A stretch of DNA of 64,000 nucleotides from Lipingzhangella_A rawalii (GTDB lineage: Bacteria > Actinomycetota > Actinomycetes > Streptosporangiales > Streptosporangiaceae), in assembly GCF_031628175.1 (NCBI RefSeq), contig NZ_JAVLVT010000006.1:1-64000 (forward strand). Reading direction: 5' to 3'. A program made the position numbers and the translations under genes. The notes beneath the pieces were generated by a model. The model had not been told where the DNA came from, ran no database searches, and saw only the letters and a list, made by a program, of their open reading frames with translations. Numbering within the stretch: position 1 is the first letter of the stretch; every line of letters begins with the position of its first letter. Positions 24,494-33,732 of the stretch are shown here, piece by piece.

Positions 24494-25159
24494 ATGGGCG
24501 ACCTCCCGAACGGAGCTGACGACCCGGCCTCCCTGGCCCGCAACCCACTGCGCGAGCAGATTCGACGCTTCCTCGTCGACGGGCTTCTCGCTGGCCGGTG
24601 GAAGCCAGGTGAGCGCATCGTCGAACGTCGGGTCGCCGTCGAGCTCGGTGTAAGCCAGGCTCCGGTACGGGAAGCACTCCGCGAGCTGGAAGCACTGCGC
24701 CTCATCGAGTCGGTACCGAACAAGGGGGCGCGAGTTCGGGCGTTCGGTATCGCGGAGATGGCCGAGATCTACCCGGTTCGGGCCGGGCTGGAGCTGGTCG
24801 CCGCGGAGCTCGCCGCGCCGCGTCTGGCGGAGGACCCCAGCCCCCTGGAGCGAGAGGTCGCCGCCCTACAGCGGGCGAGCACGGACGGGGACGTCGAAGC
24901 CCAGATCAAGCACAGCGTGGACTTCCATCGCGAAATCGTTCGCGCCGCGCGAAACGGGGTACTGCTGCACACCTGGGAGTCCCTGGGAGTGGAGATCTGG
25001 ACCGCCCTGTCCGTGCGCTGGCTGGACATGGAACTGCACGCGAAGGCAGCCGACCACACAGCGATCACCGAGGCCTTTCGGCATCGCGACCCGACGGTCG
25101 GACGTATGCTCAGCGATCACGTACACAACTACGTCGCCGCCGCGCGGGACAAGGTGTAG
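24494..25159 (+). CDS. GntR-family regulator, FadR/FCD subfamily
   Basis: The 221-aa protein has an N-terminal winged HTH of the GntR type (LREQIRRFLVDGLLAG, ERRVAVELGVSQAPVREALRE). A C-terminal all-helical FCD ligand domain follows, containing the metal-ligand-like HSVDFHREIVRAA and the late HVHNYVAAA. FCD regulators respond to organic acids. The gene lies 240 bp upstream of the pyruvate dehydrogenase-type genes on the same strand, and a palindrome at 25206-25220 sits between them. Control of that operon is the obvious inference. Confidence 0.9.
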   Translation: MGDLPNGADDPASLARNPLREQIRRFLVDGLLAGRWKPGERIVERRVAVELGVSQAPVREALRELEALRLIESVPNKGARVRAFGIAEMAEIYPVRAGLELVAAELAAPRLAEDPSPLEREVAALQRASTDGDVEAQIKHSVDFHREIVRAARNGVLLHTWESLGVEIWTALSVRWLDMELHAKAADHTAITEAFRHRDPTVGRMLSDHVHNYVAAARDKV

Positions 25160-25205
25160 CCCCACGCGGTGACGGAGATATCCGGAACGAGACCAATCAG
25201 ATCTT

Positions 25206-25220
25206 GATCGATCATCGATC
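25206..25220. promoter_or_regulatory. Palindromic operator upstream of the pyruvate dehydrogenase operon
   Basis: GATCGAT-C-ATCGATC is a perfect 7-bp inverted repeat. It is extended by near-matches (TTGATCGAT against ATCGATCGAA) and an outer AGAT/ATCT pair. It lies after the GntR stop and before the E1 alpha start, as expected for a GntR/FCD operator. Confidence 0.45.
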
Positions 25221-25399
25221 GAATCTTAGAGTGGCCGCGATTAAGGTCACACTGAGAACCAGCCACTCGGGTGGCGCCCACATCTGAGCCATACCGGGCG
25301 CCACCCCTGGGGAGTCCCGGACAGACAGGACTTCTCGCACCGGCCGCTGGCCCACCGGCCACAGCGGACCCGCGGTGCATGTACGAGAAAGGCACCAGC

Positions 25400-26545
25400 A
25401 TGGCTGACGCAGAGTCCAGTCCCAGCAAGTCCAAAGGCAGCCGAGCCACCAAAGGCCAGGACAAGCAGGGCAGGCAGAGCAGGCAGAGCAAGGGCCGCGG
25501 CTCCCAGACCAACTCCGGCATCGCCAACGAGCCGCCCGAGGCGCTGCTGGACTACTACCGCCGGATGCTGCTGGTCCGCAGATTCGAGGAGCGTACCGCC
25601 CAGGCCTACACGCAGGCCCGCATCGGCGGCTACTGTCACCTCAACCTGGGCGAGGAGGCCACGGTCGTCGGCCTCATCGACCCCCTGCGCCCGGACGACT
25701 ATCTCTTCACCAACTACCGGGACCACGGTTATGCCATCGCCAAGGGCATGAGCCCACACCGGGTCATGGCCGAGCTCTACGGACGCTCCGACGGCGTGGC
25801 CAAGGGGTGGGGCGGCTCAATGCACATGTACGACACCGAGGTTCGGATGCTCGGTGGCTACGGCATTGTCGGCGGCCAACTCCCCCTGGCGACCGGGGCC
25901 GCCCTTGCCGTGTCCTACCGCGGCGGGGACGAGGTGGTCATGTGCCAGATGGGCGACGGCACCACCAACATCGGCGCATGGCACGAGTCCCTGAACATCG
26001 CCAGCCTGTGGAACCTCCCGATCGTGTTCGCGGTGGTGAACAACTTCACGGGCATGGGCACCACCGTGGAGATGTCCTCGGCCGAACCCGATCTCTACAA
26101 GCGCGGATCGGCCTTCCGGATCGAGGGCGAACGCGTGGACGGCCGGGACGTTCTCGCGGTACGGGATGCCACCGCATCCCTCGTCGAACGCGCCCGCACC
26201 GAACAACGGCCCTTCCTGCTGGAGGCGACCAGCTACCGGATGAAGGGACACTCCGTCGTCGACCCGGCCAAGTACCGGACCAAGGAACAGGTCGAGGAAG
26301 CACGCGACACCGCCAACGATCCGCTGGCCATCTTCTCCGCGGAGCTGGAGAAGGCCGGAGTTCTGACCGAGGAACGCCGAACCGAGATCGACAGCGAGGT
26401 TAAGGCCCAGGTCACCGAGGCCGCGGATTTCGCCGAGAACAGTCCGCACCCCGAGGTGTCCACCCTGTTCGACTACACCTACGCCACACCTGTGGCCAAC
26501 GAGTCACGACGCATGCCCACCGACCCGGTCTTCGCCGAGTCGTGA
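25400..26545 (+). CDS. pdhA: Pyruvate dehydrogenase-type E1 component, alpha subunit
   Basis: The 381-aa subunit carries the thiamine-diphosphate motif GDGTTNIGAWHESLN ending in VVNN, and the E1 alpha landmarks RRFEERTAQAYTQARIGGYC and GWGGSMHMYD. The phosphorylation-loop region YRMKGHSVVDPAKYR is also present. With E1 beta it decarboxylates pyruvate (or a related 2-oxo acid) and transfers the acyl group to E2 lipoate. The first 45 residues are an unusual Lys/Ser/Gln-rich extension with a repeated RQSRQSK. ATG 25400 has GAAAGG upstream; ATG 25379 is possible. An acetoin dehydrogenase or branched-chain role cannot be excluded. Confidence 0.9.
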   Translation: MADAESSPSKSKGSRATKGQDKQGRQSRQSKGRGSQTNSGIANEPPEALLDYYRRMLLVRRFEERTAQAYTQARIGGYCHLNLGEEATVVGLIDPLRPDDYLFTNYRDHGYAIAKGMSPHRVMAELYGRSDGVAKGWGGSMHMYDTEVRMLGGYGIVGGQLPLATGAALAVSYRGGDEVVMCQMGDGTTNIGAWHESLNIASLWNLPIVFAVVNNFTGMGTTVEMSSAEPDLYKRGSAFRIEGERVDGRDVLAVRDATASLVERARTEQRPFLLEATSYRMKGHSVVDPAKYRTKEQVEEARDTANDPLAIFSAELEKAGVLTEERRTEIDSEVKAQVTEAADFAENSPHPEVSTLFDYTYATPVANESRRMPTDPVFAES

Positions 26546-26585
26546 CGAGCGACCGAGGAAGCGCGGAGAGGAGAGGAATTCGGGT

Positions 26586-27584
26586 ATGTCCGTGATCACA
26601 TACCGCCAGGCCCTGCGGGAAACCCTGCGGGCCGAGATGCACCGGGACGAGAACGTCTACGCGATGGGCGAGGAGATCGGGGTCTTCGAAGGCTCCTACA
26701 AGATCACCGAGGGCCTACTCGCGGAATTCGGGGAACGCCGGGTCCGCGACACCCCCATCGCCGAGGAGGGGTTCGTCGGGGCGGCCGTCGGCTCGGCCAT
26801 GCTGGGGCTTCGGCCCGTGGTCGAGATCATGACGATCAACTTCTCCCTGATCGCCATCGACCAGATCGTCAACCACGCGGCCAAGGTCTATGGGATGTTC
26901 GGCGGACAGACGAGTGTCCCCATGGTGATCCGCACCCCGGGTGGCGGTGGCCAGCAGTTGGGCGCCACCCACTCCCAGAACATCGAGCTGTACTACTCCT
27001 TCGTTCCCGGACTCAAGGTGCTGGCACCCAGCACCCCGGCGGACGCCGCGTCCATGCTGCGCGCCGCCGTCCGGGACGACGACCCGGTGCTGCTGCTGGA
27101 GAACCTCGGCCTCTACAACAGCAAGGGTGAGGTGCCCGACGACGACACCAGTGTCGCCGAGATTGGGCGCGCCGCAGTGACCCGCCCCGGAACCGACATT
27201 ACGCTGATCGGCTATTCCCGGATGGCCATGATGGCCGGGCAGGCGGCCGAACAGCTCGCCGAGGAGGGCATCAACGCCGAGGTGGTGGATCTACGCAGCC
27301 TACGCCCCCTGGACCGACAAACCATTGTGGAGTCGGTGCGCCGCACCAACTGCGCGGTGGTGTGTGAGGATGACTGGCTCACCTACGGGATCGGGGCCGA
27401 GATCGCCGCCACCATCCAGGAGGGAGCCTTCGACTACCTGGACGCTCCGGTACGCCGGGTCGCCATGGCCGAGGTGCCGCTGCCCTACGCCAAACCGCTG
27501 GAGACCGCGGCGCTGCCGTCACTCGAGTCGATCACCACTGCCGCCAAGGAAACCCTGAACGCCGTCGGCCGGCGGGTCGGATAA
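26586..27584 (+). CDS. pdhB: Pyruvate dehydrogenase-type E1 component, beta subunit
   Basis: The 332-aa protein matches E1 beta throughout. It opens with ITYRQALRETLRAEMHRD, has the TPP-side block DTPIAEEGFVGAAVGSAM, GGGGQQLGATHSQNIEL and the C-terminal transketolase domain (VVDLRSLRPLDRQTIVESV). It forms the alpha2beta2 E1 with the upstream gene, 40 bp away. A GGAGAGGAATT ribosome site precedes ATG 26586. Confidence 0.93.
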   Translation: MSVITYRQALRETLRAEMHRDENVYAMGEEIGVFEGSYKITEGLLAEFGERRVRDTPIAEEGFVGAAVGSAMLGLRPVVEIMTINFSLIAIDQIVNHAAKVYGMFGGQTSVPMVIRTPGGGGQQLGATHSQNIELYYSFVPGLKVLAPSTPADAASMLRAAVRDDDPVLLLENLGLYNSKGEVPDDDTSVAEIGRAAVTRPGTDITLIGYSRMAMMAGQAAEQLAEEGINAEVVDLRSLRPLDRQTIVESVRRTNCAVVCEDDWLTYGIGAEIAATIQEGAFDYLDAPVRRVAMAEVPLPYAKPLETAALPSLESITTAAKETLNAVGRRVG

Positions 27585-27598
27585 CGGGGGAAGCTCAG

Positions 27599-28897
27599 AT
27601 GTCCGAGATCTACATGCCACGCCTCTCCGACACCATGGAGGAAGGCGTGATCAGCAGCTGGCAGAAACAGCTTGGGGACAAGGTCTCCCCCGGAGACGTC
27701 CTCGTCGAAATCGAGACCGACAAAGCCGTCATGGAGTACGAGGCCTTCGACGAGGGCTATCTCATCCAACAGACGGTGTCCGCGGGAGACACGGTCCCCA
27801 TCGGGGCCGTGATCGGTATCCTCGGCGACACTCCGGACGCCACTCCGCCAGCTCCAGCCGAACAGTCCGCACAACCGGAGGAGAAGACCGAGACCGGGGC
27901 CCAGCAGACGGAGACGGTGGCGGAAGCCGCCCCGCAGGCCGACTCCACCACCGGGAGTGCGGCAACCTCCGGGACCGACGGCCAGGAGCGGGGGCGCACG
28001 TCGCCGCTGGCCCGCCGTCTGGCCCGCGAGTACGGGCTGGACATCAACACGATCCAGGGTTCCGGCCCCAAGGGCCGGGTGGTGCGGGCCGACATCGAGG
28101 CCGCAGCCAACGCCCGCGGGACATCCTCAGCTGCCGGCGGCGAGAGTCCCGCCACCACGCAGCCGGCCGCTCCGGCAGCACCAGCCGCCGCGGAGTCCGA
28201 CGACGGGCGGGACTCGGAAGAGGTATCCCTCAGTAACGTCCGCAAGGTGATCGCGCGTCGGATGGCCGAGGCCAAACAGGAGGTTCCGCACTTCTACCTG
28301 CGGCGCACGATCGACGCCGAGCCACTGCGCGAGTTCCGCACCCAGATCAACAACCAGCTGGCCGACACCGGGGTCAAGGTCAGCTTCAACGACCTGATCA
28401 TCAAAGCCGTGGCGAGCGTCCTCCGGCGCCATCCCGCGGTGAACTCCTCGTGGGTGGACGGGCGGCTCCTGCGGCACAATCGCGTGAATATCGGGGTGGC
28501 CGTGGCCATCGAGGGGGGTCTGGTGGTTCCGGTGATCCGGGACGCCGATCGAACCAGTGTCTCCGACATCGCGGTGCAGGTCCGGGAGTTGGCCGAGAAG
28601 GCCCGGAACAACAAGCTGACGCCGCAGGACATGAGCGCGGGGACGTTCAGTGTCAGCAACCTGGGCATGTTCGGCGTGGACAGTTTCTCCGCGGTGATCA
28701 ACCCGCCGGAGGCCGCGATCCTCGCGGTGGGGGCGATGCGTCCCGAGGCTGTGGTACACAACAACGAGCTCGCTGTGCGAAACACCCTGTCCCTGGAGCT
28801 GTCGGTCGACCACCGGGCTGTGGACGGCGCCACGGGGGCCGAATACCTCCGGGAGCTGGCCGAGGTATTGGAACACCCGATGCGTATCGTCGTCTAA
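27599..28897 (+). CDS. pdhC: Dihydrolipoamide acetyltransferase (E2)
   Basis: The 432-aa E2 has one N-terminal lipoyl domain (lipoyl-Lys in EIETDKAVMEYEAF, about residue 43). Then come an Ala/Pro/Glu-rich linker and a peripheral subunit-binding domain (SPLARRLAREYGLDINTIQG). A second linker leads to the C-terminal catalytic domain with the DHRAVDG active site near residue 404. It is the core of the complex. The E3 dihydrolipoamide dehydrogenase gene is not in the window and must come from elsewhere. A strong terminator follows, so the operon is E1 alpha-E1 beta-E2. Confidence 0.94.
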   Translation: MSEIYMPRLSDTMEEGVISSWQKQLGDKVSPGDVLVEIETDKAVMEYEAFDEGYLIQQTVSAGDTVPIGAVIGILGDTPDATPPAPAEQSAQPEEKTETGAQQTETVAEAAPQADSTTGSAATSGTDGQERGRTSPLARRLAREYGLDINTIQGSGPKGRVVRADIEAAANARGTSSAAGGESPATTQPAAPAAPAAAESDDGRDSEEVSLSNVRKVIARRMAEAKQEVPHFYLRRTIDAEPLREFRTQINNQLADTGVKVSFNDLIIKAVASVLRRHPAVNSSWVDGRLLRHNRVNIGVAVAIEGGLVVPVIRDADRTSVSDIAVQVRELAEKARNNKLTPQDMSAGTFSVSNLGMFGVDSFSAVINPPEAAILAVGAMRPEAVVHNNELAVRNTLSLELSVDHRAVDGATGAEYLRELAEVLEHPMRIVV

Positions 28898-28924
28898 CCG
28901 ATCTCTGTACATGTCGACATCGCG

Positions 28925-28958
28925 GGTGGGGTGGGGCGTAGCGGCGCCCCACCCCACC
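28925..28958 (+). terminator. 14-bp terminator hairpin of the pyruvate dehydrogenase operon
   Basis: GGTGGGGTGGGGCG (28925-28938) and CGCCCCACCCCACC (28945-28958) pair perfectly around a 6-base loop, 28 bp after the E2 stop. Confidence 0.85.
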
Positions 28959-29001
28959 GGTCGCCGTTGGCGGAGTTCTGCGCCCCCGCTGGTTGTGGCA
29001 C

Positions 29002-29298
29002 CTAGGAGGTTCCATGACCCTGCTGGAGTGGTTCCCGCTGCGCTGGACCCGGTTCGATGCCCAGCGCCTGGTTGAGGTAGCCCTTCTTACCGACAACGAA
29101 CCAGGCGACACTTCCGAGAACCGGGAAGTAGAGAACCACCAGGATCCACAGCAGCTTCCCGCCCCCGGTGAGCCCCCGATACATCAGGATCGAGATCAAC
29201 GCGGCGATGATCAGTACGACCACCGCCAGGGCGAGCAGAATGCCCAGAATCCCGATCACCACAGCCAGTCCGGCCATCAGATCACGAGCCTCGTCCAT
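29002..29298 (-). CDS. Small membrane protein with PLDc_N domain
   Basis: From ATG 29298 (GGAGG ten bases upstream) the frame gives 98 residues. Two hydrophobic helices flank the PLDc_N pattern: GKLLWILVVLYFPVLGSVAWF with the family WxxVxxxxPxxGxxxWFVVG layout, ending in a short polar tail. The domain takes its name from the N-terminus of phospholipase D-type enzymes but commonly occurs alone in actinobacteria as an envelope protein of unknown function. The preceding bases (29320-29350) are AT-rich and may hold its promoter. Confidence 0.75.
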   Translation of the reverse strand: MDEARDLMAGLAVVIGILGILLALAVVVLIIAALISILMYRGLTGGGKLLWILVVLYFPVLGSVAWFVVGKKGYLNQALGIEPGPAQREPLQQGHGTS

Positions 29299-29675
29299 CC
29301 GTACCCCACCTCCAACCACATATAGACACTATTACGATACAAAGAGTAACAACTTGCTGGTGTTCCGTACCGCACCGAATCCCAGACACGCATGGATCGC
29401 CCCGGCACGGCCACGCAGGCACCCCGACACCGAAGAGCGACCCCACCTACTGACGAGTTCGACCGCCCCGCCTGCGCAGACACTGCTTTACTGGACACCA
29501 TGGGCGAACAGAGACAGCTCGCCGGCGTGTCCCGGACGGTTCGTTCCGCCCGGGAGGAGTCCCCGGCCCCCGCAGGAACCGGTCCGCTCCCGACACACCC
29601 ACCGCACGGTGGGTCAGGTTTCCCCCCCGCAACTCCGGGCCTCGGCCCCGCGGCTCCACCTGGTTGCGGCCCATC
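29299..29675. promoter_or_regulatory. Divergent spacer with AT-rich promoter-like patch
   Basis: No gene is visible. The patch at about 29318-29352 (ATATAGACACTATTACGATA) is the AT-richest spot nearby. Read on the minus strand it could supply a -10 element for the PLDc_N gene. The remainder is ordinary GC-rich sequence. Confidence 0.3.
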
Positions 29676-30419
29676 GTGACGGCGGGACAGCCCAGGTACG
29701 TCGAACTCGCCGAGGCACTGCGCCGGCCAATCGTCGACGGTGAACTTCCCGCGGGAACACGCCTGCCCTCACGTGCCCAACTGGCCGTTCGCCACCGGGT
29801 CAGCGAACAGGTCTCCCGCAATGCGCTACGCCTCCTCGCCGCCGAGGGGCTCGTGGAGAGCCGTAGCGGATCCGGCTACTTCGTGCGTTCCCGGCCCAGT
29901 GTGCACACCGTGGCGCGCACCGACCGGGACACCGGGCCCGTCTCCCCCCTCCCCGAAGAGTGTGTCGGGGTGGCCACACTCCGGGCTTCGACCCTGGAGG
30001 CACGCCGACTACGCCTACGCGAAGGCGACCTCGTGTACCAGACGCGCTGCATCGGCAGGTCAGAGGGGACACCGATCCTCGCCCACACCTCGTGGGAACC
30101 CGCCGTCTTCACCCACGGCAGTCACCATGCCCCCAGCCAGGCCCAGCCACAACGCAATCCCATCGACCGGCTGGCCCGGGTCGGTGTGATCATCGACCAG
30201 GTTCGGGAGAACGTCTCCGTACGTCCCGCCCGGGAACCCGAGGCGACAGTGCTGCGCATCGCCCCCGGACAACTCGTCATCGCGGTCGAACGCACCCACT
30301 ACAGCGGCCAACGTGCGGTCGAAACCTCCGACCTCGTGGCGGCCACCGACCGGTGCACGCTCGCCTACCGACTCAGCCTGACCGGCCAGATCCCCGCCCA
30401 GCGTCCCACACACGAGTGA
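29676..30419 (+). CDS. GntR-family regulator, HutC/UTRA subfamily
   Basis: The 247-aa protein has a winged HTH (RYVELAEALRRPIVDGELPA, LAVRHRVSEQVSRNALRLL). It then has a UTRA-type ligand domain recognisable from ARRLRLREGDLVYQTRCIG and the C-terminal AVERTHYSGQRAVETSDLV pattern, typical of HutC-type small-molecule sensors. GTG 29676 is the likeliest start; there is no clear ribosome site, so the message may be leaderless. No target operon is adjacent. Confidence 0.88.
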   Translation: MTAGQPRYVELAEALRRPIVDGELPAGTRLPSRAQLAVRHRVSEQVSRNALRLLAAEGLVESRSGSGYFVRSRPSVHTVARTDRDTGPVSPLPEECVGVATLRASTLEARRLRLREGDLVYQTRCIGRSEGTPILAHTSWEPAVFTHGSHHAPSQAQPQRNPIDRLARVGVIIDQVRENVSVRPAREPEATVLRIAPGQLVIAVERTHYSGQRAVETSDLVAATDRCTLAYRLSLTGQIPAQRPTHE

Positions 30420-30436
30420 GCCCCGCAGCGGACGGG

Positions 30437-30482
30437 CATCGCATCGTGCCGCTGCCCCACGTAGCCCCGGCACGATGCGATG
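30437..30482 (+). terminator. 15-bp inverted repeat terminator
   Basis: CATCGCATCGTGCCG (30437-30451) pairs perfectly with CGGCACGATGCGATG (30468-30482) across a 16-base loop, just after the UTRA regulator gene. It also lies at the 3' side of the convergent asd gene and could serve both. Confidence 0.7.
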
Positions 30483-30598
30483 TCGGCACGTCCGTGGAAC
30501 CACACGACCAGCGCAGACCGGCACAGATCCGGGATCCAGACGCCGAACCGCGCACACCGGCCTCGGCCAGCCCGTTGTGATTCCACTACGGAGGGCAA

Positions 30599-31660
30599 CT
30601 ACCCGGTGGTGTGCTCCTCAGCCACCACCTCGGCGATCTGTGCGGTGTTCAACGCAGCCCCCTTGCGTAGGTTGTCGCCACACAGGAAAAGGTCCAGCGA
30701 TCGGGGATCGTCCAGGGCCTGTCGAATACGTCCAACCCAGGTCGGGTCGGTTCCTACCACGTCCGCGGGGGTGGGGAACTCCCCTGCGGCCGGGTCATCC
30801 TGCACCGTCACACCCGGCGCGGCCCCCAGCAGCTGACGTGCCGCATCCGCGGTCACCTCCTGAGAGAACGTGGCATGGACAGCCAGGGCATGGGTCGTCA
30901 CCACGGGGACACGGACGCAGGTCGCCGACACGGACAGCCCCGGCAGGCCCAGGATCTTCCGCGACTCGTTCCGCACCTTCAGTTCCTCCGAGGACCAGCC
31001 ATCGTCCTTGAGGGAGCCGGCCCACGGGACCACATTCAGGGCCAGGGGCGCAGGGAAGGGTCCCAGATCGCCGGCGGCCGCCCGCACGTCTCCCGCACGT
31101 TCGCCCAGGGTGCGGTCGGCGGCCACCTTCTCGGTCTGGTCCCGCAGCGTGTCGATGCCCTCCTGCCCGGAACCGGAGGCCGCCTGGTAGGAGGAGACGA
31201 CCAACTGCTCCAGGCCGAACCGCGCGTGCAGGGCCCCCATCGCGACGATCATGGAGAGCGTGGTGCAGTTCGGGTTGCTGATGATGCCACGGGGACGGTT
31301 GCGAACCTGCGCACGGTTCACCTCGGGGACGACCAGCGGGACATCCGGTTCCATCCGGAACGCCCCCGAATTGTCCACGGCGACGGCCCCGCGCTCCACA
31401 GCCACGGGAGCCCACTCGGCGGACACAGAGTCCGGTACGTCGAACATTGCGACGTCGACCCCGTCGAACACCTCGGGCGCGAGCGCCTGGACCTCGACCT
31501 CCGTACCGCGCACGGTCAGCCGCTTGCCGGCCGAACGGGGCGAGGCCACCAGACGGATCTCCCCCCACACGTTCTCGCGTGTGGACAGGATGTCGAGCAT
31601 GACACTGCCAACGGCGCCCGTGGCACCGACGATGGCCAGGGTGGGGAGACGGTTACTCAT
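30599..31660 (-). CDS. asd: Aspartate-semialdehyde dehydrogenase
   Basis: The 353-aa enzyme has the N-terminal NADP-binding loop IVGATGAVGSVMLDIL and the active-site Cys in GIISNPNCTTLSMI (about 131). The substrate-binding blocks include YQAASGSGQEGIDTL and CVRVPVVTTHALAVH. It reduces aspartyl phosphate to the semialdehyde, the branch point to lysine/DAP, threonine and methionine. ATG 31660 overlaps the aspartokinase stop (ATGA), so the two consecutive pathway enzymes are translationally coupled. Confidence 0.97.
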   Translation of the reverse strand: MSNRLPTLAIVGATGAVGSVMLDILSTRENVWGEIRLVASPRSAGKRLTVRGTEVEVQALAPEVFDGVDVAMFDVPDSVSAEWAPVAVERGAVAVDNSGAFRMEPDVPLVVPEVNRAQVRNRPRGIISNPNCTTLSMIVAMGALHARFGLEQLVVSSYQAASGSGQEGIDTLRDQTEKVAADRTLGERAGDVRAAAGDLGPFPAPLALNVVPWAGSLKDDGWSSEELKVRNESRKILGLPGLSVSATCVRVPVVTTHALAVHATFSQEVTADAARQLLGAAPGVTVQDDPAAGEFPTPADVVGTDPTWVGRIRQALDDPRSLDLFLCGDNLRKGAALNTAQIAEVVAEEHTTG

Positions 31661-32928
31661 CGCCCGGTACCTCCGTAGACAACTGCTTCCACCTGGTCGG
31701 AGTCCAGCTGGAACTCGGTGTGTGCCGCGGCGACCGCCGCGTCGACCTGCCCCTCCTCAACAATCACCGAAATCCGGATCTCCGAGGTGGAGATCATCTC
31801 GATATTGACCCCGGCATTCGCGATGGCGTCGAAGAAGCGGGCGGTGACCCCGGGATACGAACGCATCCCCGCACCCACCAGAGAGACCTTACCCACCTGG
31901 TCGTCGTACCGGATCGACTCGAACCCAACCTGGTCCTGAAGCTTCTTCAGGGCGTTGAGCGCGGTTTGCCCATGAGTCGCCGGGAGAGTGAACGAGATAT
32001 CCGTTCGGTTCGTCGCAACGGCCGAGACGTTCTGCACGATCATGTCGATGTTGATCTCAGCCTCGGCGAGACTGGTGAACAGTGCCGCGGCCTCGCCGAC
32101 CCGGTCGGGAACCCCCACGACCGTGATCTTGGCCTCACTGCGGTCGTGGGCGACACCGGAGATGATCGGTTGTTCCATGCCTTCGGTTTCCTCAACTTCC
32201 GAGACGACCCAGGTACCGGGCTTCTGACTGAACGACGACCGTACGTGCAGCGGAATGCCGTATCTCCGCGCGTACTCGACACAGCGCAGATGCAGAATCT
32301 TGGAGCCACACGCCGCCAGCTCGAGCATCTCCTCGTACGAGATCGTCGGGATCCGCCGCGCGCTGGGAACAATGCGGGGATCGGCGGTGAAGATTCCGTC
32401 CACATCGCTGTAGATCTCACACGCATCGGCGTTCAGGGCGGCGGCGAGAGCGACCGCGGTCGTGTCGGAGCCCCCACGCCCCAGGGTGGTGATGTCCTTG
32501 CTGTCCTCCGCCACGCCCTGGAAGCCCGCGACGATGCAGATCGCCCCGTCATCCAGGGCTTCCTGGATGCGCCCCGGCGTCACATCGATAATCTTCGCGT
32601 TGCCGTGCAGGGCTGTGGTGATCACCCCGGCCTGCGATCCGGTGAAGGAACGGGCCTCATACCCCAGGTTGCCGATCGCCATGGCGACCAGGGCCATCGA
32701 CATACGCTCCCCCGCCGTCAGCAGCATGTCCATCTCGCGTCCGGGCGGAAGCGGAGTGACCTGCTCGGCGAGATCGAGGAGCTCGTCCGTGGTGTCGCCC
32801 ATGGCGGAGACCACGACAACGACGTCGTAGCCCGCTTTTTTCTGCGCCACGATCCGTTGGGCTACCCGCTTGATGGCCTCCGCGTCGGCGACGGAGGAGC
32901 CACCGTACTTCTGCACGATCAAAGCCAC
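31657..32928 (-). CDS. ask: Aspartokinase
   Basis: GTG 32928 (AGGAG eight bases upstream) gives 423 residues, the usual length of actinobacterial Ask; the longer frame to 32967 is unlikely. The kinase domain opens with VQKYGGSSVADAEAI and has FTGSQAGVITT and LGRGGSDTTAVALAA. Two C-terminal ACT domains follow (DRSEAKITVVGVPD; GVNIEMISTSEIRISVI), which bind lysine/threonine for concerted feedback. In corynebacteria and relatives an internal start yields a separate beta subunit; a similar internal start near the ACT domains is plausible here but not proven. Confidence 0.97.
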   Translation of the reverse strand: MALIVQKYGGSSVADAEAIKRVAQRIVAQKKAGYDVVVVVSAMGDTTDELLDLAEQVTPLPPGREMDMLLTAGERMSMALVAMAIGNLGYEARSFTGSQAGVITTALHGNAKIIDVTPGRIQEALDDGAICIVAGFQGVAEDSKDITTLGRGGSDTTAVALAAALNADACEIYSDVDGIFTADPRIVPSARRIPTISYEEMLELAACGSKILHLRCVEYARRYGIPLHVRSSFSQKPGTWVVSEVEETEGMEQPIISGVAHDRSEAKITVVGVPDRVGEAAALFTSLAEAEINIDMIVQNVSAVATNRTDISFTLPATHGQTALNALKKLQDQVGFESIRYDDQVGKVSLVGAGMRSYPGVTARFFDAIANAGVNIEMISTSEIRISVIVEEGQVDAAVAAAHTEFQLDSDQVEAVVYGGTGR

Positions 32929-33036
32929 GGTCGGCGCTCCTGGGGAATCGGAAATCTTGACAGTCAACTCTCGATAATACCCACGGTGGAGATATCCGTG
33001 CTGGTGGGCATCAGCACTCCCCGCGTCCGGGCCTAC

Positions 33037-33642
33037 CTACTCGAGACTCCGGCGCCCCTCGAACGCACGCCCGAGCGTGACCTCATCCGCATACTCCAGG
33101 TCACCGCCCACGGGCAACCCGCTGGCCAGACGGGTCACCTTCAGTCCCATCGGACGAACCAGGCGCGCCAGGTAGGTCGCGGTTGCCTCCCCCTCCAGGT
33201 TCGGGTCCGTGGCCAGAATCAGCTCGGTCACGGAGCCGTCGGCGAGCCGTGACATCAGCTCCTTGACCCGAAGATCGTCCGGCCCAACGCCGTCGATCGG
33301 ACTGATAGCCCCGCCCAGGACGTGATAGGTACCGCGGAACTCCCGCGTCCGTTCGATCGCGACGACGTCCTTGGACTCCTCGACCACACAGATCACCGCC
33401 GTGTCCCGACGCGGGTCCCGACAGACCCGGCACCGGTCCTCCTCGGCGACGTTGCCGCACACGGCACAGAACCGCACCCGCTCCTTCACCTCGACGAGTG
33501 CGCTCGCCAGCCGCTGTACATCCGCCGGGTCCGCCGCAAGGACGTGGAACGCGATCCGTTGCGCGCCCTTCGGCCCGACCCCGGGCAACCGCCCGAGCTC
33601 ATCGATCAGGCTCTGGACAGCCCCCTCATGCCCTTCGGTCAT
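33037..33642 (-). CDS. recR: Recombination mediator RecR
   Basis: The 201-aa protein has the N-terminal helix-hairpin-helix (LPGVGPKGAQRIAFHVL) and a four-Cys zinc finger (CAVCGNVAEEDRCRVC). The Toprim domain includes CVVEESKDVVAIERT and LILATDPNLEGEATA. With RecF and RecO it loads RecA on gapped DNA. Length and layout are standard. It sits in the conserved dnaX-ybaB-recR order. Confidence 0.97.
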   Translation of the reverse strand: MTEGHEGAVQSLIDELGRLPGVGPKGAQRIAFHVLAADPADVQRLASALVEVKERVRFCAVCGNVAEEDRCRVCRDPRRDTAVICVVEESKDVVAIERTREFRGTYHVLGGAISPIDGVGPDDLRVKELMSRLADGSVTELILATDPNLEGEATATYLARLVRPMGLKVTRLASGLPVGGDLEYADEVTLGRAFEGRRSLE

Positions 33643-33732
33643 CCCTGGTCCCGCCGTCCAAGTTCGCGAGGGTGACGGTTCCGGTCAGCCCACCCTGCCG
33701 GACAGAGCACCCCCGTTGTGCGCTGCGTTGCC

